NCBI GenBank assembly: GCA_005406025.1
Contig: BGZK01000723.1
Span: 62,001 to 126,000 of the forward strand
Direction: 5' to 3'
Origin: Eumeta japonica
Taxonomy: Eukaryota > Arthropoda > Insecta > Lepidoptera > Psychidae
Length of the DNA: 64,000 bases
Shown here: positions 12,594 to 22,615 of the stretch, one piece after another
Layout of the letters: each line of letters begins with the position of its first letter
Numbering within the stretch: position 1 is the stretch's first letter
Notes under the pieces: generated by a model
Database searches by the model: none
The model's input: the letters and a program-made list of their open reading frames with translations, nothing else
What the model was told of the DNA's origin: nothing
Program-made: the position numbers and the translations under genes

Positions 12594-12770
12594 TCAAACC
12601 CATATAACCTCCAACTCTTTCACGAACTCCTCTGAAAATGAATTAGACCATACTTTCTTGCTGGTATTATGTGTTTTTTTGGACTTCATTTGCCTTTGAA
12701 TGTTCTGGCAGATCTTATGTGGAATTTTTATGTTACCACGCATTGTTCTTCGTCGTTGTCCTTCACCTTT
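12594..12770 (-). CDS. Coding-like minus-strand segment, unknown family
   Basis: From an AG at the end of 'TGATTTAAAG' (minus strand) an open frame of about 58 codons runs to a TGA at 12594-12596. An internal ATG gives 49 residues starting MRGNIKIPHK and ending KELEVIWV. The mix of basic (RQMKSKK) and acidic (SEEFVKELE) residues with two tryptophans is more protein-like than neighbouring frames. It could be the last exon of a minus-strand gene or the C-terminus of an old transposase or LINE protein. No family is recognised. The surrounding sequence is unremarkable AT-rich DNA. Confidence 0.25.
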   Translation of the reverse strand, partial: KGEGQRRRTMRGNIKIPHKICQNIQRQMKSKKTHNTSKKVWSNSFSEEFVKELEVIWV

Positions 12771-12894
12771 AAATCAAATATTAATTCACATTTTGTTCAT
12801 CTGCATATAACATAGATTATTATTACGTTTATTATTACTAAATTTTATCACTATTACATTTACAATTAGATACACAGTCTGCGTAGTGAAGATC

Positions 12895-13060
12895 ACCAGA
12901 ATTTTTCAAATTCAAATATATTTTTATGTCATATGTTATGTGAATAATTAATTGAAATACGCCACAATATTTTAAAATTTCAGATTTTACTTTATCCCTT
13001 TACCACTCATTCGGAGGGCAGTTTTCTTTCAAAAAGAGCGAGAAAGAAACTTTAGAATAG
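12895..13060 (-). repeat. LINE 3' tail, reverse orientation
   Basis: On the minus strand this reads as a GTTTCTTTCTCGCTC block, then GAATGAGTGGTAAAG, then a TTTGAATTTGA end. The same order (GTTTCTTGCTCG, ACGAGTGGTA, TTTGAATTTGA) occurs in the LINE immediately to the right. It is probably a separate truncated insertion of the same family. Confidence 0.6.
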
Positions 13061-13084
13061 CTTTTTTCAAATTTAAATATATAA

Positions 13085-13710
13085 CGTTCAAACTCAAATT
13101 CAAAATATCTTTATTTCGTAGGTTATAATATAACACTTGGAATACATCATAAAATTTAAAGAATTTACAGTTTTTTAATTATTTCCATTTTTTTTAATTA
13201 CCACTCGTTCGTAAGGCAACTATCCTTCAAGAATAACGAGCAAGAAACACTAGGATAGATCTTTTCAAACCAATTATATTGAAATATAATAGCATATAAA
13301 ACTATTGCAAGAAAAAATCTGTAGGAAGTCGAGTTCATTATGTCCATTTATCCCCTAAATATTCAGAGACCGTTTTGTGCAGTGTTTGCTTAACAAAGGC
13401 TTTACATTTGTATAAGGGTAAATTTTGTACATCCTCAGAAATCTTATTGAACAAGCGCACAGAGAGCCCCCTAAATGAATCTGTGACCCTATGCAGTCGA
13501 CTAATATGTAAACACAGATTACGTTACACAATCAAACCAAAATCCACAATTCCACATCGTCATAGGCGATTTGTTGTCTTTTGACTTTAAATAATAATGA
13601 AGTCTCACCTGGGGACCACTATTTCATGAATATCCCAAACAAGGCTGGCTAAGTCTTCAATATAAACTAAAAACAGAAAAGGACCAAAGTCCGATGATCT
13701 TTGAGGCACC
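13085..13710 (-). pseudogene. Degraded CR1/jockey-like non-LTR retrotransposon (RT remnant)
   Basis: Two reverse-transcriptase pieces lie in element order on the minus strand. At 13709-13605 the frame reads VPQRSSDFGPFLFLVYIEDL, matching the GVPQGS-LGP-LF--YINDL motif of non-LTR polymerases, then drifts and stops. At about 13540-13338 an open frame contains RLFNKISEDVQNLPLYK and ends in a TAA, matching the usual ORF2 C-terminus ('LFN-LP--I--L----FK'). The catalytic Y/FADD box that should follow the first piece is missing, so there is an internal deletion. The 3' UTR (GTTTCTTGCTCG and ACGAGTGGTA blocks, TTTGAATTTGA end) follows to about 13085. The element is 5'-truncated and not active. The plus ORF 13375-13584 is its antisense. 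Confidence 0.8.
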
Positions 13711-14084
13711 TCGATGTGGATCATAGATCCGGACGATCTTATGCTTTCCTCTGAATCCTATTAAACTTTGAATACGGTACTCCTCAATTGTAGAGAAGCG
13801 AACTAATCACTGCTTCTATTAACTTATAATTTTTCACGCGATTTCATTACTATACTTTTTTGAATTAAAATATATGAGCGCGTATGTACGTGCGCATACC
13901 CGCGTAAGTTTGTGTAACTGTAGGTGTCTTTTATTACACAACATCTGTATACTGAAGACGTAATCAACGAAAGTATAGTCATAAACGAGTGAACTTCAAA
14001 GTGGATTTCAGACAAAACAAATTAATGCGTTCCAAATAAAAAATAATTGTAAGTTTTTTTATATATATACCATCATCGAAGGGC
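13711..14084. other. AT-rich non-coding stretch
   Basis: Nothing recognised. The minus ORF 13824-14015 has no family resemblance. A short TA run lies at about 14059-14069. Confidence 0.4.
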
Positions 14085-14370
14085 AAATGAGCAAGCTAGC
14101 TATGAGAGAAGAAATATGGGCTTGGACACTCTTAACCCCTGGAGGAGTCTTTAGTGCGTTGCTGGCTTCTTGGGAAGCAATAAGACATTTAATGGACAGG
14201 ATCGGCTTGATGGACGAGGGAAAAGGAAGTGGACCACTGGAGTTCTCACTCGCTCGACGAAATGCAACAGCGAAAACTACTATTTCACATTCCTATTCTG
14301 TGAGAGTGTGGTATTTCATCAATCCAGCCGGTCCATTTTCGTATTCCCGCCAAGCTGCAGTACGGCTTTG
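14085..14370 (-). repeat. Retroposon family A, copy 3
   Basis: Reverse-orientation copy. The tail side begins near 14085 (GGGCAAATGAGCAAGC), followed by GAGTTCTCACTCGCTCGACG and then TATTCTGTGAGAGTGTGG. It ends near GCCAAGCTGCAGTACGGC. The plus ORFs at 14087 and 14170 are frames through it. Confidence 0.7.
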
Positions 14371-15067
14371 CTAAAGAAATTGTTGTTTTCGTGATAATTA
14401 CTCGCAGTATAATATGTATACTTTACGTATCAATAACGAATTTGGGTGCGAAATCGCTGTATTATTTCCTCTTAACGAGTCAATAGTTCTTCGTATGCCA
14501 AGAGCAAAGATTTTCGAAGAATATCTGTTTCGTTATGTACTCAAATCACGTATTATGTTTTGTTCAAAGACGTGTGTTTCTATTCATATTACATAGCGTG
14601 TTTATTGTATTGCATAATCCGTTATTACGTCCATTAAAATTAATATGCGTGTACTCACTTTGTGCATTGAAAATCATTTTACTCGATTACAAATGAATAA
14701 TAAACATGCCCACTAAAATATAATATGATATTCTATTTGTTAACAGACTATCTGTAATCTGACCTACAAAACATAAATATACACACTATCTACAATGTAT
14801 TTATTATTTTCAAGTTTTTTGTACTTATTGCTATGACTCAACTATCCTCTATGGCGAGTTCACAGCCTACGTGAAGACGCTTCCATGGCCGACTGCGTGC
14901 GCAACCGCCGATCGATAGTAGAAAAGAACAACTGAACGCATTTGCGGTTAGGACACGCTTCGATCAAACTGTAATACGTACATACAATATTCAAACAAGC
15001 CATCGAAGATCAAAGTTTTCCAAATAAGCAAACGCAATACAAAAGATGCAACTGCACACAATCGATT

Positions 15068-15243
15068 TCATCCCACGCCGCGCCACAGAAGAGCATGCGC
15101 CCGTGCTCGAGCGAATTCGACTTCCCGCTGCGGTCTTCGCTTGAAGGCGTACGGAATATGAGGAGTGGTGCGGTCGACGACCTCGTGCAAATGCCAGCTG
15201 GCGGGCCGCGGTTCGTCACACCCGAACACATCACGAAAGGTCA
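15068..15243 (-). CDS. Candidate minus-strand terminal exon, unknown protein
   Basis: On the minus strand a pyrimidine tract (TTTTTTATTTCTCGTTCAAG) ends in AG at 15245-15244. The frame after it runs about 58 codons to a TGA at 15070-15068 (phase-1 acceptor), starting VTFRDVFGCDEPRPASWHLH. Codons are GC-rich in the third position and the residue mix is protein-like (W, H, D/E, R), unlike AT-driven frames. No domain is recognised. A competing minus frame (15010-15234) and an open plus frame overlap, as expected for a CpG-rich island, so this may instead be a non-coding regulatory block. Confidence 0.3.
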
Positions 15244-15693
15244 CTTGAACGAGAAATAAAAAACAACAAAGCATCGAAGTTGACTAGCGTGTTATGATTT
15301 CTAGTTGTTAATGTCATCCGCATGATTACGAATCTGCAATTTTGAGTTTTAACGATTCATTTCTTATATAATATTTTAGTTCATCTTATTGTTATCTTTT
15401 CAAATATGATATGCAGAGGACAATATTGATATTTTCTCAGTCTTGATAGATTTTTAAATCCGTGTTGGAAGAACTTTATAACGTACATTATCTGTTTGTC
15501 AGGATCGAAATGTTTTGGAATCGTTTGACTAACAAACTTGAAATTCCACAAACAAATATATACTAATAAATATAGTGTGTTAATAAAACTTGAAAATAGT
15601 CATAACATTAAAATATAATTATGATTCTAGAAATGTGTAAAGAAAGACTCATAATTTTTACTTGACTGTCCGTATGTAATCTATATACAGTTT
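15244..15693. other. AT-rich non-coding stretch
   Basis: Nothing recognised between the candidate exon and the mariner element. Confidence 0.4.
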
Positions 15694-16790
15694 ATAAAAG
15701 GGCGGGGGAAAAAAGTTTTTTCATATTTCATATACAAATTCAAAATATTTTTTCATCATATTCTATTTACATTTAATTATAATGCACATATGCCACTTTG
15801 TTCAACAACTTGTTGCCATTTTGTAAGTAGTGACATAAACCCATTACTGTAGAAATATAAGGATTTCTGAAAAAAAAAACTGCTACAAGTAGTTTTGACA
15901 GTCCTCTCTTGAAGTTTACCTAACACTACCTAATAAATTCTGAAGAGACCGAAGTAGGTGAAAATCTGAGGATACAAGGCCAGGGCTATATAATGGTTGC
16001 ATTAATACTTCCCGATCAAACTCTGTCAATATTTGCTGAGTGACTAAAGATTTTTGTAGTCTGGCGTGAATAATGAGTCTTCAATCCCACCATACACAGA
16101 GCATCAACTTATTGCAAGTTGATCCGGGTTTCGCTGGTTTCGCTATATACTGTGGAGCTTGCTTGCCTTTTGACCGTGATTTTTTCGCATGTTTTCATCA
16201 CCAGTGATCAAACTTTTCAAAAATGGTTCGATTTCATTATGTTTTAATGGAATATCACAAAGGAATTCACGATTCTTTTGATTTCTTTCAGTGAGCTCGT
16301 GTGGGACTCAAGTATGGAGCTTTATTGTATATCTAGCTTTTTGCAAATGAGTCAAAACTATTTTGTCATCAATCCCCAGCTTTTCGGTTATGTTATAAGA
16401 ACTACTATGCTGATTTTGTTCTACCTTGTCCAAAATGGCTTCGATTTTAACAGGTCATCCAGAGCAAGGTTCGTCTTTCATCAGTTTTGTACTACTTTTA
16501 CCAGCACTACATTAGGTCCACAAATTATTTTCGCGGCTTGTACCACATTTTTCCCTTATTTTGTAATAAAACTTCAAAATGTATGGAATTTCTACGTTCG
16601 ATCCACTCATTTTGGTGGACAGAAAAACAATAGAAAAATTATCATACATAGTTTTTACTTTTCATTACTCTTTTTTAAAAATGCTATCTATTTAATTCAA
16701 TCTAAATTAACCAGATACAGCACAACAAAAGACATTTTACTGCAACTTTTAACTTATAAAATTCGAATAAACTTTTCCCCAACCTAATAT
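15694..16790 (-). mobile_element. Internally deleted mariner-like element with TIRs
   Basis: Imperfect terminal inverted repeats bound the element. The left end reads AGGGCGGGGGAAAAAAGTTT; the complement of the right end reads AGGTTGGGGAAAAGTTTATT. Each is preceded by a TA within a few bases, as expected for TA-targeted Tc1/mariner insertion. Minus-strand transposase pieces appear in family order: N-terminal helix-turn-helix region with stops (16620-16400), VPHELTERN followed by EPFLKSLITGDE (first catalytic Asp region), a KLMLCVWWD block, and YSPGLVSSDFHLLRSLQN (third catalytic Asp region). The HQDNARPH block carrying the second Asp is missing, and several stops are present. At about 1.1 kb it is shorter than a complete mariner (about 1.3 kb). 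The plus ORF 16278-16787 is its antisense. Not autonomous. Confidence 0.85.
15780..16620 (-). pseudogene. Mariner transposase pseudogene
   Basis: A DDD-superfamily (mariner D,D34D) transposase relic. Seen directly are the ITGDE motif on the minus strand near 16205, CVWWD near 16090, and a SPGLVSSDFH motif near 15970, where the family normally has SPDLAPSDYH. In-frame stops and the deletion of the central catalytic block rule out function. The lepidopteran-type mariner assignment rests on motif memory; subfamily is not resolved. Confidence 0.8.
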
Positions 16791-17059
16791 TAATCAGCTG
16801 ATAAGGAAACCATGGTACATAAAAACTTTTCTATGTGTCCAATATTAAGGTTAATAATAAAGAAAAATATCGAAGGATATTTAAAGATTTAATCTTTCAT
16901 TCCGTACTTTGTACAATTACTTGATAGGCTTAAAAATATTGTAACAAGTTCAATTTAGTGCTCAAAATTGAACAAGAAACCATAGTAACGACAGCTCAAT
17001 AAAACATTAAAAGTCTAGCATCAATAAACAAAGAACAGAGCGATTAAAAAAATGCATCT

Positions 17060-17345
17060 CGTGACGCATGTCAATACGCATCAAGCTGTCATAAAGCGGT
17101 GATGCAACCTCTTCAAGAACTCTTCAAGGAGGCATCATCGCGGAACACGTCCGTAAACAAGGCGCCTTCGCTTTGCACGGAGACGCGAAATGAGATATCG
17201 CACAAAAACCTTATGGCATTTTCATAACAAGGAGAACGCGGGCGCTAATTGATTCGACACATGTTTTCGAACGAGCCGTCTGTCGCGGCGTAGACAATGA
17301 CGGCGCGCGTGTGCCGCGGACGCGCTCCGACCTTGCCTGTAACAA
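17060..17345. other. GC-richer block upstream of a candidate acceptor
   Basis: Complex CpG-containing sequence ending about 50 bp before the acceptor at 17391-17392. It contains GCTAATTGATT, a homeodomain-type core. No sustained coding frame. Could be an intronic enhancer. Confidence 0.3.
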
Positions 17346-17392
17346 ACCATGGTTATCTGTGTGTGATTGTTGTATTTCTCTTTTTGTTGCAG

Positions 17393-17454
17393 GTAATTAC
17401 CGAGTTGTATGCGAGTCCGTCCACGCGTTCCCGAGCGTGAATACGGCGGAATAA
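17393..17454 (+). CDS. Candidate second exon, phase-matched to the exon at 5959
   Basis: A strong 3' splice site precedes it: the pyrimidine tract TGTATTTCTCTTTTTGTTGC and then AG at 17391-17392. Read in the phase left by the 6016/6017 donor (one base carried over), the exon gives GNYRVVCESVHAFPSVNTAE and then TAA at 17452-17454. That would make a 39-residue product with the first exon. In the two other phases stops also come quickly, so the exon could instead be non-coding or part of a different transcript. No polyadenylation signal was identified before the family A repeat begins at about 17510. No domain, signal peptide or membrane segment is visible. Confidence 0.25.
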
Positions 17455-17476
17455 CTCAACTGCGGTACGACTTAAC

Positions 17477-17508
17477 CGTGATTATAGATTACCGTGATTA
17501 TAGATGTG
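17477..17508 (+). repeat. 16-bp tandem duplication
   Basis: ACCGTGATTATAGATT at 17477 is followed directly by ACCGTGATTATAGATG at 17493. It abuts the 5' side of family A copy 4 and may have arisen with that insertion. Confidence 0.7.
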
Positions 17509-17509
17509 G

Positions 17510-17830
17510 TGAAGCTTTACTGTGGCGAACTTGGCTGCAGCACGAAAATGGGCTCGCTGGGTTCCGTGAAATACCACAGTTTCCCAGAAAATGAACGTGA
17601 AGTAGCAGCTTCAGCTGCTGCGTTTCATCCAGTCCCACTTTCCCCTTCATCAACCTCTTCCTTCTCCATCGATTCCTTCTCCTATTCCCCCTTCCATCAG
17701 ATCTTCCATTCTTGATCAAGAGGTCGACAACGCATTTTCTATTCCTCTGGGGTTGTGAGTGTCCATGGGCGGCGGTGACCGTCTACTTCTCGTTGGCTCG
17801 CCTGCTCGTTTGCCTCTCTAATATGCTGCA
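17510..17830 (+). repeat. Retroposon family A, copy 4
   Basis: Well-preserved copy: GGCTGCAGCACGAAAATGGG, GTGAAGTAGCAGC, CCTTCATCAACC and a pyrimidine tract, GGGGTTGTGAGTGTCCATGG, then the tail CGCCTGCTCGTTTGCC. The ORFs at 17409, 17494, 17498 and 17712 are frames through it. Confidence 0.75.
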
Positions 17831-18249
17831 TAAAATAACCATAGAAGAGAGGTTACGAGCACTGCCTTTGATGCTGAAAGTGCGCGGGCTTGAACCTGAC
17901 CTTGGCCGAATCTATTAATGTGGTTTCGATTTGTAAAGTCATATCGGAACCGCTCACCGCTAGCATCGAGGAGCACGCCAGCGTTTGGTTCGGGATGTCT
18001 GCTCATCGGTGACGGTGACGGTCGTTAGCGGAAGCGATGCGTGGAAGGAGGGCGATTGTAGGAGGGTGTCCTCAACAGTGGGATGATAAAAACCCGATTG
18101 TAGTCATAGATGATGGTGATATTCTCGACAAATTTCAAGGCTGATGCTGTCGCTACGAGACGACCTCGTTACTGGTGCGGGCTTCACATCTAACTATTTG
18201 TGACATAATTTTACAAACTAAATCTTTCGTTTCAATACACCAAGGAAGA
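17831..18249. other. Mixed sequence, possible older retroelement remnant
   Basis: GC content is moderate. The minus ORF 17818-18006 has no clear family. No exon boundaries were convincing. Confidence 0.25.
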
Positions 18250-18890
18250 AAACCGAACACATGAGTATAAGTCTCGCACCCCGTAGATTCCGTATAGGCT
18301 TGACTATGTTTGCGCATATTTCTACGATCAAGAGTCTCGATGATTTTTGTCTGTTTTCTATACGATATCGGTCTCGGGAATGCCTAAAACTTTTCCTTAA
18401 TTTTTTAATTTTTTTACGAAGTTTTCGTAGCGAGAAGTTAATAAATGTTCTCTCATATATCGGTCTACATCAAGGTCCATCCTCCAATTGCAAGTATAAA
18501 TTTATAATAAAAATAAAAATATTTTTATGCGATATAACTGTAAATTTACGATTTTCAGATTTTTTGTTTGTATTGTGAGAGCATTCTGCTTGCCAGATTT
18601 CATGATTCCAAGTCAATGGGGAATAAGATTTGACGTACTTGCGATTTTCAAAACATAGGGCATAAAGGGTCGCGTCTTGGCCGTACTTCTTGTAGACGCT
18701 GATTTAGAAGCTTGATTTTTACAACTTCGAAGGACTCCAGGTCCAAGTATTTGCCAATAATTTCAACTTGATAACTCCACGCGTCCCTGAGAAAAAGTTT
18801 CTCGACAGACGGGCAACGAAGTGATCTAATAAGGGTTTCTTTTTTCCATTTGAGTTACGGAACCCTAAATTTAATGCTTAGTTAATATAT
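18250..18890 (+). repeat. Dispersed repeat ending in 'GAGTTACGGAACCCTAA'
   Basis: The 3' part reads CTCGACAGACGGGCAACGAA, GTGATCTAATAAGGGTTTC, then GAGTTACGGAACCCTAA, a block order familiar from a very abundant lepidopteran dispersed repeat. A reverse copy of the end lies at 8250. The ORF 18261-18578 is a frame within it. Confidence 0.6.
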
Positions 18891-21150
18891 CTATCGTTTC
18901 TTTAAATATTTACTGAATTACATCAAAAGACAAAAACGCTAATTGCCAAATTAAACGTAAGATTTGACAGATATAGTGTATGGACCATCTGTCAATCTAA
19001 CGGTTAACATTCACTATTTAGGTTTTTTATTTGTTTCCACATGCTGTCGATCATTTTAATGGTATAAACACATGCATAAAGATATATAGACATGTATACA
19101 CTTAATTCAAATTGCACAAAATAGCCTTCAAGTTCGACCGTCTCCTATGACATCCACTACGCAAAACCACGCGCGTCCACGTGGCATGAAACGCATGAGA
19201 ACCGGTTAGGATGCATAGAGGTTTGAGTTTGTAAGAAAAATTGTTAAAAGGAACTTACACCGGAATTTAGGTGAGTTAAATGTGATGTAGGTTTGCGAAT
19301 ATACATCACATTTAATAACATCACTGCTATTATCTTTATGTGGCTTTGGAAAAAATAGGATTTGAAAATGACTCATTTATTACACATGTTACAATAAACT
19401 TAAGAGTTACCAACCTTACAGATACCGGCTTTACTTATTACGAAAGCACATGTGTTTTTTTAAGGCTCTACTTTATCAAGTTTTCATTGATCACTTCAAC
19501 AAAGCAAAGGAGGGTAGAGAAAATAAATGAATGCTAAATTTCACTAATCTTTAGTATATAAATATCTTCTAATTCGATACATAACGACTATATAGATACA
19601 TTTATACAGAAAATGCCTTTTCTTTTTAATAAACACAGAGAAGTTTATTCACGGGTCGGATTAAATAAAAAAAGTTCGCGAGGGAAATTAAAATAGTTTA
19701 AATTGGTCTAGAACAACTTTCTTAATAACTGCCCTCGGAATAATTCGGAAGCTCGAAGTCCGCTGCTTTTCGGCGTGAAATAATTTTGTTTTGTTGCAGC
19801 TCGGGGGCTGAAAACTTTAATTAAAATACGTAAATAATTACAAAGTGATCAAAACAACACTTTGTAGAGCCAGAGCCTTTCTGAACGTCCGCTTTCGGCG
19901 TAACAATTTAGAAATTACAAATTGTAAGTTGTATCATACAAGCCAGTTAATAAATTTGAAAATTAAACACCTGTTACAGTTTCAAAGCAAAAATCTTACA
20001 AGTGGCTCACGAATGGCTACTGAATTGGAGAAAAACGAGGGCGCTAAGCGTCACGCGGTCGTGCGGAATGAACGCGTCACACCACTAGCGTCACGTTGTG
20101 TGTCCATGTGCTGTAATAGTAAGCTATACGTTATCCCTATTTCCATTCTAAATACAGTATTTTACCCAGAAAATTTGTTATTTCATATATTATGCTATTA
20201 AATAATATATTTGCAATTAAATCAGCAAATTATAGTTCAACAAAAACGAGTCGCCGCTTGGTCAAACAAATCTAACGTATATTGCTAATAAAGTTTAACT
20301 TTACGCAATTTAAATGAAATTAAGTACAAATATTTATTATACGCAGTAAATAAATCCTGAAATTATATAAAGCAGTAAGCGTAGTAGACGAGTTGGTTGG
20401 TTGGGCTTTCGATGCAAGTGCAAGTACTGACGAGTGGCGAAATAATTTTGAAAACGAGCCCCCACTGGGTCGATTTCAAATTATTGCTACGCAACAAAAC
20501 ATCGATCCTTTGGAAAAATAAATCAATTTACAAATAAATGCTGTCTCAATCAGAAATCGAACTCGGATTTTTCGTATCTAAAACGTGCTCCCCGAAGGCA
20601 CACCCGCGTCCCGAGTAGGCGAAGATAAGAAAAACCTCTATGTCGTCGAAAAAAAATATTAATGAAATTAATAAAGCTTAAATTAAAGTACGTATTATTT
20701 TAAAATGGAACAAAGGTTATCTACGCTTGCGCAAAATATATTCTATTTAAAAATCAGTTTTTAAAAAGTATTAACTTCATTAATGATCGATCATTGTGTA
20801 TAAAAATATAATATAATATGGTCACGTATGTTTCTATGTATTTAACAAAAGAACACATGTGAGCATGAGTATAAGCGCCGTGCGCATACAATCTGCCTCT
20901 ACCGTCTCTCCATTGCAATAACCTTTGCAGTCTTGAATTTATAAATTAGCCGATGTTCACACTGAACATCAGTTCTCTTACTCTATTTAGTGGCTAACTT
21001 CACAGTGTTAAAATATTGCTGAAAATCCGCATGCATTTCGCAACATTCTAAAATTTTAACTTCATTATTTTCCCGTTTAATGCCTAGAGTAGTATATGTA
21101 CCATTAAGAACAGAGATCGCGTTATAAAAGGTTCAGTGTAACGCTTAGAC
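18891..21150. other. AT-rich stretch with small GC-richer patches
   Basis: 19660-19830 is a balanced, complex stretch with TAAT-core words and could be a conserved non-coding element. 20049-20096 contains three GCGTCAC words related to the patch at 7372. The 118-residue ORF 19845-20201 spans the latter and is not recognisable. Confidence 0.35.
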
Positions 21151-21425
21151 GGCGGACAGATCAATCCCGAGGTATTAATCACGCTCCGGGCTCGCGTTTA
21201 ATGCGTTTACAAACATGCCGATAGCGCGCCCTTAATTAGGGGCCCGCGCGCCGACGAGGCCTCTCCGGTTGCGCAACCCGACTCGTATTCGGTGGAGGTC
21301 GCACTTAGCGAAATTGACGATACATAATTGAACCGCGAGTAAAAGCTGCACGTTAAAGCTAATTACGAGGCGCGCGGAGAGCTCGCTCACGACGACATTT
21401 TGAAGTAATTTCTATGCAGCAACTT
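21150..21425. promoter_or_regulatory. GC-richer complex block with TAAT cores, enhancer candidate
   Basis: Sharp rise in GC (GGGGCCCGCGCGCCGACG near 21240) in an AT-rich setting. Repeated homeodomain-like cores are interleaved: GGTATTAATCACG, CTTAATTAGG, ACATAATTG and AGCTAATTACG. No frame stays open with protein-like composition. It resembles conserved non-coding elements of developmental loci, inferred from composition and motifs only. Confidence 0.35.
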
Positions 21426-21823
21426 CATTATGAGAGGACGTATGACAGAAGGGCTAGGATCGACTCCTGTATGTGGACCATTGTGTCTATTAGTGAGCGC
21501 TAAATATCCCTTTGACAATTAGTATTGTAATATATGTTATTAATATTATTTATGCAAACTCTAATAAATATTACTTAAAAATATTTATTCGTACCAACGT
21601 CTCTCCTTACATTATTGTCACTTCTCTCTGTCTCTACGTTTCTTTTTATTTTTTTCATTATCAACACTAACATTACATATTAAATTATTTTGTTTACATG
21701 TAGGGGGTAATTTCTGAAACTGCTGAACTGATTCTATAAAAAATGTATTATTACAATATTTTTTTTATAATCATAGTAAATATTGCACCTACTTAATAGA
21801 CCAACGCGGGAAAAATATATATG

Positions 21824-21880
21824 ATACATAGGAGAATAGTTAATACATAGGAGAACAGTTAATAAATAGTTAATACATTG
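21824..21880 (+). repeat. 19-bp tandem repeat, about 2.5 copies
   Basis: ATACATAGGAGAATAGTTA at 21824, ATACATAGGAGAACAGTTA at 21843, then a partial ATAAATAGTTA. Confidence 0.85.
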
Positions 21881-21899
21881 CTTCACGTAGGTGAAATCG

Positions 21900-22000
21900 C
21901 GGAGCGCATAAGCGATATAATAAACGATCGGACTCCAGAACGGAATAGAAATAGGAATTAATAGAAACGAGACCGAAAACGGAATTAAGATCGAACGAAA
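21900..22000 (-). repeat. Family B inner repeat, reverse
   Basis: Purine-rich periodic words (CGGACTCCAGAACGGAATAG, GAGACCGAAAACGG) are the complement of the family B pyrimidine repeat. The 89-residue minus ORF here is its reading (ISIPF/ILIPF repeats). Confidence 0.45.
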
Positions 22001-22129
22001 CATTACTCTATACCCTACACGAAAGTTTGAAGAGATGCCTTCTAGATGTACGGAGGGAGAGTGCCGGACTAAAACTAGTGTTCTTGTATTTTAAAGTCAT
22101 ATTTATTTTTAATCGAAAAAATCTCGACT

Positions 22130-22255
22130 TCCGTTTCACGTTTCTAAAAACTGTGAATTAACCTTCCTCGCCCGCCCCGCTCGCTTCCGCACGCGTCGAG
22201 GCCGCGTCGGCGCAGCCGCTCCTAGTCGCAGTCGGGCGCAAACAACGAATAATAA
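22130..22255. other. CpG-rich island
   Basis: CCTCGCCCGCCCCGCTCGC and CGCGTCGAGGCCGCGTCGGC in AT-rich surroundings, without a sustained coding frame. Confidence 0.25.
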
Positions 22256-22399
22256 ATGTTTTGGAATAAAACTAATTGTTTATTAATTGATCGCAATAAA
22301 TAACGAAGACGTGGATCTTAGCGTTTCTCACGATTCAAAACGATAGCGTCGGAGGATAATTTTTAAAATAATTTTGTTTGTTAAGTAAATTTCCGTATC

Positions 22400-22615
22400 T
22401 TTAAGTACTAGCCTTCGCCGGGGTCTTTACCCGCGCGTACATAGAATTAATTCCTTCGTCGTTCACATCGACGATATCAATATCGATGCTATTCTCGATT
22501 TCGATCTGGGTCCCCCCGTTTGTTCCGTTCTCCGTTTCATTTTTAATTTCCCCGGTCCGTTCTAGATTTCGATCCCGATATCACTCTGGATTAAGATCAA
22601 TCATTGTATCGATTA
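22400..22615 (+). repeat. Family B element fragment
   Basis: Starts with AGCCTTCGCCGGGGTCTTTA, a variant of the family's 'CTAGCTTCTGCCCGCGG' head. It continues into periodic ATCGATGCTATTCTCGATTT / CCCGATATC words. Confidence 0.6.

Noticed and set aside
16278..16787. 169-residue plus ORF
   Set aside because: Antisense of the mariner element; the transposase motifs are on the other strand.
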